A DNA stretch of 7,193 bases, from contig CAZGRL010000163.1 in NCBI GenBank assembly GCA_964528155.1, forward strand, positions 1-7,193, written 5' to 3'. The translations under genes were made by a program, and so were the position numbers. How positions within the stretch are numbered: position 1 is the first letter of the stretch; each line of letters opens with the position of its first letter. Origin of the DNA: G001797105 sp964528155. Lineage in GTDB: Bacteria > Chloroflexota > Anaerolineae > Anaerolineales > E44-bin32. The notes below the pieces were generated by a model. The model made no database searches. It had not been told where the DNA came from and was given only the letters and a program-made list of their open reading frames with translations. Positions 1-5,062 of this stretch are shown here, one piece after another.

Positions 1-47
1 GATTCGGAGCCATCTAGAATACGTAACCGAAATTGCGAGTCAGAGTA

Positions 48-749
48 CTAGTCAGCGGGGTCGAACGGCCCAAGAATGAGGTTTTCGGGGTGAAGGCCAA
101 GGATCTCTTCGCTCGGAGATTCGAAGCGGTAATCCACTCGAACGATCCCTTGCGAACCAACCTGAAAGACGACGGTGGAATCCCAATCCGGCATGAAGAA
201 GGCTATTGAGTACTCACCGACAGGATAGTACGCATCGGCGTATGTGGTCGCCGGGACCGTGTAGACCGCGTACAGCCTGGCGGCACCCACACCCGTCCAC
301 GTGTCGATCTCGGACTTGCGCATGTGGCCTCCCTCTGCCCCGAGGATCGGCAGCGCCTCGACGGGTGTCCCTTCGGGCTCGCCGGGGAGGCACTTGGGAG
401 GGCCGCCGAAGCCTTCCGTTGTCGTGCACGGGAATGCCGCAAAGTGGAGCAGGCTGCGCTGGGCCTCGACATCGCCGGATTCCACCACATCGATGACCCG
501 ATCGACCGAGGCGATCCCGGTCCGGTCGGGTGATGGCGGAGTCGGCGAGGGCGCCGCCGAGCAGGCCGACGTCCACGCCGCCAGACTGAGGATGACAGTC
601 AGGAAGGGCACCCAAGTCTTTCGTATCCGCTTGGTGCAACGGTCAGGCGGGATCTCGCTCGCGTTTCCATTGTGCGGTCTCCAGTGCGCGAACGGCGTGC
701 TGTATGTCCGCCCAAGCGGGAGACTGTTCTGTAGGTGGGATTTTTCCAT
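48..749 (-). CDS. Uncharacterised exported, probably membrane-anchored protein
   Basis: I do not recognise a characterised family. From the ATG at 749 it is 233 residues. A basic stretch (KRIRK) precedes a hydrophobic segment, VPFLTVILSLAAW, and then TSAC, an imperfect lipobox because -3 is Thr rather than Leu/Val/Ile. A short Pro/Ser/Thr linker (SAAPSPTPPSP) follows. This suggests a lipoprotein or an N-terminally anchored extracytoplasmic protein. The soluble part has two Cys that frame GFGGPPK (about residues 108 and 120) and could form a disulfide. It then has an EGTPVEALPILGAEGG stretch and beta-rich segments up to the end. An odd point is the roughly 40 polar residues before the hydrophobic segment, unusually long for a signal peptide, with no good internal start. 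A GTG at 758 overlaps the Nudix stop (GTGA). I prefer the ATG at 749 because GGAGGAAGGTGAGG lies just upstream. The 5-base gap to the Nudix gene implies co-transcription. The reading frame is well supported; the function is unknown. Confidence 0.75.
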   Translation of the reverse strand: MEKSHLQNSLPLGRTYSTPFAHWRPHNGNASEIPPDRCTKRIRKTWVPFLTVILSLAAWTSACSAAPSPTPPSPDRTGIASVDRVIDVVESGDVEAQRSLLHFAAFPCTTTEGFGGPPKCLPGEPEGTPVEALPILGAEGGHMRKSEIDTWTGVGAARLYAVYTVPATTYADAYYPVGEYSIAFFMPDWDSTVVFQVGSQGIVRVDYRFESPSEEILGLHPENLILGPFDPAD

Positions 750-754
750 CGTCC

Positions 755-1237
755 TCACCTTCCTCCATCGCCGCGTCGGGAGCGGCGCGCCTCGTGCGCC
801 GATGGAAGCTGGGTCAGACCGTCCGGGTAGAGTGGTTCTCCCTCAGGACCGAAGTCGGAAAGGGGCTTCCACATCACTTTCAATGGACCGCCGCCGTCTT
901 CAACGCCGGTCATTTCTTGCATCTCATACAGTGCTGGCGCTGCCAGGTCCCCTTCATACACCAGGACGATCTCATGCCCCGGATGGCCCTCGTAGGTGAA
1001 GATATTCTCGGTGACGCCAACGTACCTTAGGTTGATGAGATCAGCTCCGATCTCTTCATGAAACTCTCGGACCACTGCCTCGACCGCAGACTCACCGAAC
1101 TCGATTGAACCTCCGAGCGGCCTGTAGAAGGTCTCATCCTTGACGCTGTCGTATCCCTCGAATACGAGGATCGAGTCGTCGCGCCTGACAACGCAGACGG
1201 CAATCGGGCGAACTCGCCGTGGCGGCACAAAGGACAT
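755..1237 (-). CDS. Nudix hydrolase
   Basis: This is a cytoplasmic Nudix-fold pyrophosphohydrolase. Such enzymes cleave nucleoside diphosphates linked to another moiety, using divalent metal. From the ATG at 1237 it is 160 residues. A complete Nudix box, G-x5-E-x7-REUxEExGU, reads from Gly43: GGSIEFGE, SAVEAVV, then REFHEEIGA. The metal-binding REFHEE residues are all present. The N-terminal strand (RPIAVCVVRRDDSILV) and YRPLGG just before the box are typical of MutT-like members. The C-terminal tail is Arg-rich and partly encodes the ribosome-binding region of the next gene. Substrate cannot be read from the sequence; nucleoside triphosphates, ADP-ribose or sugar nucleotides are all possible. 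Start choice: an in-frame GTG at 1276 would overlap the WD40 gene by 19 bases but has no visible Shine-Dalgarno. The ATG at 1237 gives the usual family N-terminus, with GGAG about 14 bases upstream. It lies 20 bases after the WD40 stop, suggesting one operon. Confidence 0.93.
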   Translation of the reverse strand: MSFVPPRRVRPIAVCVVRRDDSILVFEGYDSVKDETFYRPLGGSIEFGESAVEAVVREFHEEIGADLINLRYVGVTENIFTYEGHPGHEIVLVYEGDLAAPALYEMQEMTGVEDGGGPLKVMWKPLSDFGPEGEPLYPDGLTQLPSAHEARRSRRGDGGR

Positions 1238-1257
1238 GATTCGCTCAAGATCTCCGA

Positions 1258-2415
1258 CTAGGGTCCGATTCTCCACAGGTCGATCATGCTGTCGTATGCA
1301 GTTGTCGCCAGAAGCCTGCCATCGGGCGAAGCCGCCAGAACACCGCCTGCGCCCTGGGAGTTGGTGTCGAAGACGGATTGGTCATCCGAAGTGGAGTAGA
1401 AGCGTAACGTTCCATCTCGCGCGCCGGTAATTAGCAAAGATCCATCGGCGGAGTACGCCAACCCCACCACCGCATCGGTGAAGTCGCTGGACTTGTGCAT
1501 CAACTTCCCCGTGTGCAGGTCCCAGAGCCACACTCCACCCTGCGCGCACGTCCCGCTTCCGCCGGAGGCTTCGCACAGACCGGAGGCGACGGTGGAACCG
1601 TCGGGGGAGATGGCCAGGCTCGAGACCTGCCCCGAAGGGTACAGGGTGAACAGTTGCCCGCCGTCACTGGTTCGCCAGATTCCCACATTGCGCGACGTGC
1701 CCCCTCCAACAAGGACCTGCCCGTCGGGCGAATAGACGATGGCCGGGATGTTCCAGTACTCGGACAGCTTCGTTTCCGGTTGCCATGAGGAGACGGAGAA
1801 GGTCCAGATCGCGGCGTTAGGCCACGCCTCGACCCCTCCCACGGCAAGCGTCTGGCCGTCGGGCGAGAAGGTCACGCTTACAACCTGGTCGGGAAAGTCG
1901 AGGGACTTGATCACCGCTCCTGTGCGCCAGTCCCACACCTTCGCCGTCCCGTCACTGGAGACCGACGCCAGCATCTGGCCGTCGGGCGAGAAAGCGATTT
2001 GCCAGACGATGGAAGTGTGCCCATCCAATGTGCGGAGGAGTTGGCCGCTCCCGACATCCCATATTCGGATGGCGAAGTCTTCGGAATTGCCGCCGGCCGA
2101 AGCCAGGGCCGTGCCGTCGGGCGAGAAGGCCAGGCTGCGCAAAGCTTCTCCCTCGCCGAACGTCGAAGCGATCGAAAGGCGGGTGACGGTGTCGGCCTCG
2201 ATCATGGGCGAGACGGGCGTGGCGGTGGCCGGCATCGGCGTTCGAGGGCCGGGCGTATCGGAGGGGACGGCCGTAGGTGGTTCGGTCGCCGTCGGGATGA
2301 CGGGGGTCGGCGAAGACTCCGCTGCGGGGGTCGAGCCTGGGAGAGAGCAAGCGAGAAGCGCGGCCAGCAATGCCAACGCGGGTGCGAGCAGACTCATTCT
2401 CAATGACTTCACCAT
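1258..2415 (-). CDS. WD40 beta-propeller lipoprotein
   Basis: This is an exported lipoprotein of 385 residues predicted to fold as a beta-propeller, a scaffold for protein or ligand binding rather than an enzyme. The ATG at 2415 is chosen because AAAGGTGA ends four bases upstream and because it places a classic signal peptide first (MVKSLRMSLLAPALALLAAL) with lipobox LLAC at residues 20-23. An upstream in-frame start at 2490 would add 25 residues with no signal character. Residues 24-75 are a Pro/Thr/Ser linker (TPVIPTATEPPTAVPSDTPG), common in Chloroflexota surface proteins. Seven SPDG-type strand-turn motifs follow at about residues 97, 142, 183, 228, 269, 321 and 362, several paired with a W-D or I-W strand (RIWDVGSGQ, KVWDWRTG, WLWDLHTG). 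Seven blades is the normal closed propeller, so the gene looks complete. Blades 3 and 4 lack the terminal WD. Its candidate promoter lies at 2490-2462. The Nudix gene follows after 20 bases. The ligand is unknown. Confidence 0.93.
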   Translation of the reverse strand: MVKSLRMSLLAPALALLAALLACSLPGSTPAAESSPTPVIPTATEPPTAVPSDTPGPRTPMPATATPVSPMIEADTVTRLSIASTFGEGEALRSLAFSPDGTALASAGGNSEDFAIRIWDVGSGQLLRTLDGHTSIVWQIAFSPDGQMLASVSSDGTAKVWDWRTGAVIKSLDFPDQVVSVTFSPDGQTLAVGGVEAWPNAAIWTFSVSSWQPETKLSEYWNIPAIVYSPDGQVLVGGGTSRNVGIWRTSDGGQLFTLYPSGQVSSLAISPDGSTVASGLCEASGGSGTCAQGGVWLWDLHTGKLMHKSSDFTDAVVGLAYSADGSLLITGARDGTLRFYSTSDDQSVFDTNSQGAGGVLAASPDGRLLATTAYDSMIDLWRIGP

Positions 2416-2419
2416 ACCA

Positions 2420-2427
2420 TCACCTTT
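2420..2427 (-). promoter_or_regulatory. Ribosome-binding site that fixes the WD40 lipoprotein start
   Basis: On the minus strand AAAGGTGA ends four bases before the ATG at 2415. It supports the short start with an immediate signal peptide over the in-frame start at 2490. Confidence 0.6.
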
Positions 2428-2461
2428 GTCTCTACCTGCGCCCAAGATTTCTACCGTCATC

Positions 2462-2490
2462 ACGTTACTCGCGCGTTCGCTCCAGGTCAA
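2462..2490 (-). promoter_or_regulatory. Candidate sigma-70-like promoter for the WD40-Nudix operon
   Basis: On the minus strand TTGACC (2490-2485) and TAACGT (2467-2462) are separated by exactly 17 bases. The -35 matches five of six consensus bases. The -10 matches only T, A and the final T, which are the most conserved positions. Transcription would start near 2455 and give a leader of about 40 bases. This is a motif-based inference. Confidence 0.4.
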
Positions 2491-2517
2491 GGAGTCGAGC
2501 GACGAGTGTCGATTCCT
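2489..2517 (-). terminator. Hairpin directly after the 118-residue membrane protein gene
   Basis: The arms 2490-2498 and 2509-2517 pair over nine positions with one internal mismatch (A against C on the minus transcript), around a ten-base loop. The stem begins at the last base of the stop codon. Only two T residues follow, so it is not a classical intrinsic terminator. It could stop transcription with a factor or protect the 3' end. It overlaps the candidate -35 of the WD40 promoter. Confidence 0.3.
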
Positions 2518-2873
2518 CAGCTACTACTCGAGCCGACGCCGCTTGCCCTACCCTTGCGTAGCTTGATCGCGAGCGAGAACATGCCTTGTCCCACGAGTAC
2601 GGCGATAACCGCGTAAACCCACCAGGGAATGTTGCGACCGAAGAGTAGTACGTAGACGAAGGGCGCGATGTTCGAACACAGGAAGATCGCGCTCCAGAGC
2701 ATGACCTGTCTACCCTGCTTGCCTGGAATGGCTCGCAACGTGCGATACAGGGAATAGTAGAAGATGGGTGCACATCCCAGATAAATCGCCAGGAAGATGA
2801 CTGGATTGACGCCGTACACCTCGCGGGCGGTTTGCATCAGCCCTTGTATCGTCGAGAGGATCGATCCCGGCAT
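2517..2873 (-). CDS. Small three-helix integral membrane protein, function unknown
   Basis: It has 118 residues and I do not recognise a named family. Three hydrophobic segments stand out: about 25-43 (VIFLAIYLGCAPIFYYSLY), 57-78 (ending PFVYVLLFG) and 84-104 (WWVYAVIAVLVGQGMFSLAI). The basic loop RTLRAIPGKQGRQ between helices 1 and 2 and the basic stretch KLRKGR after helix 3 suggest that both lie on the cytoplasmic side. The protein ends in a flexible SGVGSSSS tail. The ATG at 2873 has GGAG about ten bases upstream. The gene is the third membrane-protein gene in a row, 197 bases after the second CPBP protease. A partner, substrate or regulator of those proteases is possible but only by position. 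Its leader holds a bulged ten-pair stem at 2902-2935. Confidence 0.85.
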   Translation of the reverse strand: MPGSILSTIQGLMQTAREVYGVNPVIFLAIYLGCAPIFYYSLYRTLRAIPGKQGRQVMLWSAIFLCSNIAPFVYVLLFGRNIPWWVYAVIAVLVGQGMFSLAIKLRKGRASGVGSSSS

Positions 2874-2901
2874 GTGCTGTCATCTCCGCGCAGCGTTGTC
2901 A

Positions 2902-2935
2902 GGGACGGCATAGGCTCCAAGATGCCGCTTGTCCC
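2902..2935 (-). promoter_or_regulatory. Bulged stem-loop in the leader of the small membrane protein gene
   Basis: GGGAC-GGCAT (2902-2911) pairs with ATGCC (2922-2926) and GTCCC (2931-2935). This makes ten base pairs with a four-base bulge and a ten-base loop. On the minus transcript it ends 28 bases before the ATG at 2873. It may affect translation or mRNA stability. It matches no riboswitch class that I can recognise. Confidence 0.35.
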
Positions 2936-3034
2936 CCCTGGCATGATGGATTCCACGGCCTCTGGTTGGGGAAACGTTCGTGTACCCGATTCTCCGCCCC
3001 GGATGGGTCGGCTTCAGCGTGTGACCTTTTGAAT

Positions 3035-3066
3035 GAATCGTCCGCTTCGCTTCGGCCTCACGATTC
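3035..3066 (-). terminator. Hairpin just after the second CPBP protease gene
   Basis: GAATCGT (3035-3041) and ACGATTC (3060-3066) form a perfect seven-base inverted repeat, with an inner CCG/CGG pairing at 3042-3044 and 3053-3055. It begins four bases after the stop codon on the minus strand. The sequence after it (ATTCAAAAGG) has no T-tract. It may be a factor-assisted terminator or a 3'-end stabiliser. Confidence 0.4.
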
Positions 3067-3070
3067 CGCC

Positions 3071-3682
3071 TCACACGATCATGATGAAGCCGCCTACGGC
3101 GTGAGCCACGATAGTCCACCAAATCGTCCCTGTCTTCCTGGCAACGTTGCTCAGGTAGAAGCCCATCATACCTGAACCGATCATAAGCCCCAGGACGTTC
3201 CCATCGGGCGAGAGGGAACCCGGAACGAAGTGCCAGAGTCCGAACCAAATGCTGGGCCAGATCATCTGGAAGAGGAGGCTGTCGGGAAAAAGCTCCAAGA
3301 ACACACCTCTCCACAACACCTCTTCAAAGAAGCCGTTGCCGATATTCGTCGAAACCAGCATAATGAATATCCACGCGCTTGGCTTCTCGTACTCCATTCC
3401 CGGGACTAACCTGTAGAGGCCCGCCATCAACAACAGAAATCCCACGAACAGGAGCGCTCTGATGCCCGGCTTCTGAGGCCGAATTGTCCTTCTTAGGCTG
3501 TCATTGCCGACCAACACCCAGGGGAATGCAGCGCCCCAGATGAGCCAGTAGACCATCAGGCCCAAGTACCATCCGATTCTCCAGTTTCCACTGAACAACT
3601 CGCCCAATATCCGAAAGATCGGATACATGACAGCTATCAGTACAACCGGCGAGACAATGGCGATCTTCTGCTTGTTGGTCAT
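3071..3682 (-). CDS. CPBP-family intramembrane metalloprotease (second copy)
   Basis: This is a 203-residue polytopic membrane protein of the CPBP (CAAX protease and bacteriocin-processing, also called Abi) family. Family members cleave substrates within the membrane using glutamates and histidines. The three signature motifs are visible: EEVLWRG (Glu120, Glu121, Arg125), FGLWH (His151) and a last helix with His194 in IVAHAVGG. Hydrophobic segments lie at about 7-29, 36-58, 75-93, 103-115, 138-152, 163-178 and 187-203. The protein ends only nine residues after His194, so motif 3 closes the chain. The ATG at 3682 has no strong Shine-Dalgarno. It lies 205 bases after the first CPBP gene, or 38 bases after the optional small ORF. 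Sequence similarity to the first copy is low outside the motifs, so this does not look like a recent duplication. Known roles include protein maturation, bacteriocin immunity and signalling; the role here cannot be assigned. Confidence 0.92.
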   Translation of the reverse strand: MTNKQKIAIVSPVVLIAVMYPIFRILGELFSGNWRIGWYLGLMVYWLIWGAAFPWVLVGNDSLRRTIRPQKPGIRALLFVGFLLLMAGLYRLVPGMEYEKPSAWIFIMLVSTNIGNGFFEEVLWRGVFLELFPDSLLFQMIWPSIWFGLWHFVPGSLSPDGNVLGLMIGSGMMGFYLSNVARKTGTIWWTIVAHAVGGFIMIV

Positions 3683-3720
3683 GTGCCGTCCACGGTATAT
3701 CGAGGTTCAGGAACTTTCAT

Positions 3721-3891
3721 CTAGGGGTGGCTTCTATTCGGGGGCTCCCGCCGACCTGTCCTGATGTGTTTCAGGGCCTTTTCGGCGAGGCGGGAGGGCC
3801 GCTGGGTTCCGAGCCAGGGCCAGTGTGGCTGGCCTGTCCAGATCGGTCGCCATCCACCCGGCCATCCTCCCACGATGCTCTCGTCTCTCAT
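3721..3891 (-). CDS. Possible small ORF translationally coupled to the first CPBP gene
   Basis: This 56-codon ORF begins with an ATG whose last two bases fall in the TGA stop of the first CPBP gene (ATGA overlap, 3891-3888), a common translational coupling layout. The product starts MRDESIVGGW and is rich in Trp, Pro, Gly and basic residues, with no membrane segment and no motif I know. No Shine-Dalgarno is visible, and codon third positions are only mildly GC-biased. It fills most of the 205-base gap to the next gene. It may equally be chance. Confidence 0.3.
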   Translation of the reverse strand: MRDESIVGGWPGGWRPIWTGQPHWPWLGTQRPSRLAEKALKHIRTGRREPPNRSHP

Positions 3892-4718
3892 GCCGAGGAA
3901 GCGGGCCCGATTGCGTATAGCTCCGCGACCGCCTTCACACCAAGCCTGTCGGCCGAGAGCCTGACCAGCGCGCACGCCACGCCCACCATCGTCCACAGCG
4001 ACGCGTAGAAAGCAGCGTTCTCCACAATCCCGACGTATTCGCCTCCGGGCAGTTGCGGGAGGAACAAGAGCACATCGTGCAGGAAGTGGAACACGATGCC
4101 CGCCAGCAGGGTGCGGGTCTTGTAAGCAGTGTATGTGAATGCTACAGCAATGATCATGACTGAAATCACATCGATCCAGGCCCACAAATCGACCCCCTTG
4201 ATATGGGCCAGCCCGAAGAGCACGATCTGGATCAGTACAGCTCGACGGAGAGATCTTGTTGCCCGCAGTAGCAGGAACATGACTACGCCACGAAAGAAAA
4301 ACTCCTCCCAGAGTCCGGGATTGATGCTGAACACGGTTTGGACGACATTCACCGTGCTCCAATCGAGCTGATACCGGCCCGATAACAGCGAACCGATCAA
4401 CATCCCAGAAAGCGTACAGACGGCCAGGAGGCCACCTAACAGCACATGCTTCCATGCGCTCTGCGGAAGATAGAATCCGAGGCGACGCAGGTACTCTGAC
4501 AAGCCCACGTCCCCAAAGGGCAGCTTCAATCGACGTGGAAACAAGTAGAACGCAACGAGGGCCGCGAACAGAAAGGTGATTCCGCTTGCGTGGAGTCTCG
4601 GGACCTCAAGCCCCAGAAACACCTCAAGCGCTAGCGCAACCACTGAGCCGAAGGCGACAGCTACGAAAGCAAGCGCGATTGGCCTGACTGTATCCATCAT
4701 GAACCGGCTCTTCGTCAT
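3888..4718 (-). CDS. CPBP-family intramembrane metalloprotease (first copy)
   Basis: This is a polytopic membrane protein of 276 residues in the CPBP/Abi protease family. The motifs are EEFFFRG (about Glu138, Glu139, Arg143), FGLAH (His172) and FHFLHD (His211, His214, Asp215). Together they supply the expected catalytic and metal-site residues. Hydrophobic stretches occur near 13-38, 46-61, 91-113, 144-153, 160-172, 180-199, 204-221 and 233-254. It is longer than the neighbouring copy, with an extra N-terminal hairpin and a C-terminal helix followed by a short soluble tail. Two adjacent ATGs are available (4721 and 4718). GGAG at 4728-4725 is three bases from the first and six from the second, so 4718 is preferred. 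It is the first gene of a run of three membrane-protein genes. The substrate is unknown; prenylated-protein processing is typical of eukaryotic relatives and should not be assumed here. Confidence 0.92.
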   Translation of the reverse strand: MTKSRFMMDTVRPIALAFVAVAFGSVVALALEVFLGLEVPRLHASGITFLFAALVAFYLFPRRLKLPFGDVGLSEYLRRLGFYLPQSAWKHVLLGGLLAVCTLSGMLIGSLLSGRYQLDWSTVNVVQTVFSINPGLWEEFFFRGVVMFLLLRATRSLRRAVLIQIVLFGLAHIKGVDLWAWIDVISVMIIAVAFTYTAYKTRTLLAGIVFHFLHDVLLFLPQLPGGEYVGIVENAAFYASLWTMVGVACALVRLSADRLGVKAVAELYAIGPASSA

Positions 4719-4739
4719 CATGATCTCCGATCTGGCATT

Positions 4740-4759
4740 TGCTCAGGTTCTACTGAGCA
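4740..4759 (-). promoter_or_regulatory. Leader hairpin upstream of the first CPBP gene
   Basis: TGCTCAG (4740-4746) and CTGAGCA (4753-4759) form a perfect seven-pair stem with a six-base loop. It lies about 20 bases before the start codon and outside the Shine-Dalgarno at 4728-4725. No T-tract follows. It could be a transcription-factor palindrome or an RNA leader element. Confidence 0.4.
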
Positions 4760-4813
4760 TCATCTGTCCCAAAGGCTTTCGATGAAACGTTGTCATTTCA
4801 GGGTTGATGCCGA

Positions 4814-4968
4814 TTTCGCCTGCCCTATGAAGTTGGCGGGGAGCTGCCCGTGCCTGCGCGACGTGCGGCGTGGCCCGCCGCCGGGCGGGTGGGCCATCCG
4901 GCCAAGAAACATTGGCATATTGCACCCGCGTGTCCGGGCGTCATCTCGGAACACCGTTAGGCCAACTT
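4814..4968. repeat. Structured intergenic block A, related to block B
   Basis: The block begins with TTTCGCCTGC (4814-4823), also present at the start of block B. About 42 aligned bases show roughly 70% identity by hand count. It is bounded by the inverted repeat AAGTTGGC (4830-4837) and GCCAACTT (4961-4968). Inside are a GC-rich hairpin CCCGCC/GGCGGG (4874-4889, four-base loop) and a hairpin GCCAA/TTGGC (4901-4916) that contains CAAGAAA. Block B has a CAAGAAA hairpin at nearly the same offset. This suggests a dispersed repeat family or structured RNA; neither is proven. Confidence 0.5.
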
Positions 4969-5036
4969 GATCGTCCATCCAGTTGGATTGGACCGGATCT
5001 TCACGCTCAGGCAGAGCCCCCCATCCCGGGTTCCAG

Positions 5037-5061
5037 CGAGCGGGAGTGGTTGTGGCGCTCG
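5037..5061 (-). terminator. Hairpin immediately after the GH10-like gene
   Basis: CGAGCG (5037-5042) and CGCTCG (5056-5061) form a six-pair stem around a 13-base loop, starting one base after the TAG stop. The downstream sequence is CTGGAACC, without a T-tract, so an intrinsic terminator is doubtful. Confidence 0.3.
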
Positions 5062-5062
5062 A

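Larger units (their letters stand above)
4719..5062. other. Gene-free region between the GH10-like and first CPBP genes
   Basis: Short ORFs in this 344-base stretch show no recognisable protein and no good start site. It contains a hairpin after the GH10-like stop (5037-5061), the structured block A (4814-4968) and a leader hairpin (4740-4759). I could not find a convincing -35/-10 pair for the CPBP gene. The first CPBP gene may therefore depend on a non-standard promoter or on readthrough. Confidence 0.6.

Noticed and set aside
301..999. 232-codon plus-strand ORF antisense to the anchored protein and Nudix genes
   Set aside because: It spans two well-supported minus-strand genes, has an Arg/Ser/Pro-rich translation with no domain, and fits a GC-bias shadow.
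1739..2566. 275-codon plus-strand ORF across the WD40 gene
   Set aside because: It repeats the complement of the SPDG blocks (VWPSGEK-like text), which shows that it is a shadow of the propeller repeats.
3683..3720. Possible -10 (GATATACC on the minus strand) upstream of the second CPBP gene
   Set aside because: No acceptable -35 at 16-18 bases, so I do not call a promoter.
3812..3833. Inverted repeat GCCAG/CTGGC within the possible small ORF
   Set aside because: Short stem with an alternative inner pairing and no T-tract; it is likely GC-rich chance.
3721..4455. 244-codon minus-strand ORF in another frame of the first CPBP gene
   Set aside because: Most of it overlaps the CPBP coding region, which has clear motifs. 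Only its last 56 codons, beyond the CPBP stop, are kept as a possible small ORF.
4956..4962. GTTAGGC, matching the GTTRRRY core of an integron attC site
   Set aside because: No matching RYYYAAC partner occurs at attC distance on the same strand, and there is no integrase or cassette layout.
4743..4978. Short ORFs of about 60 codons in both directions over block A
   Set aside because: Low-complexity Arg/Pro/Gly translations with no start signal; the inverted-repeat structure explains the region better.
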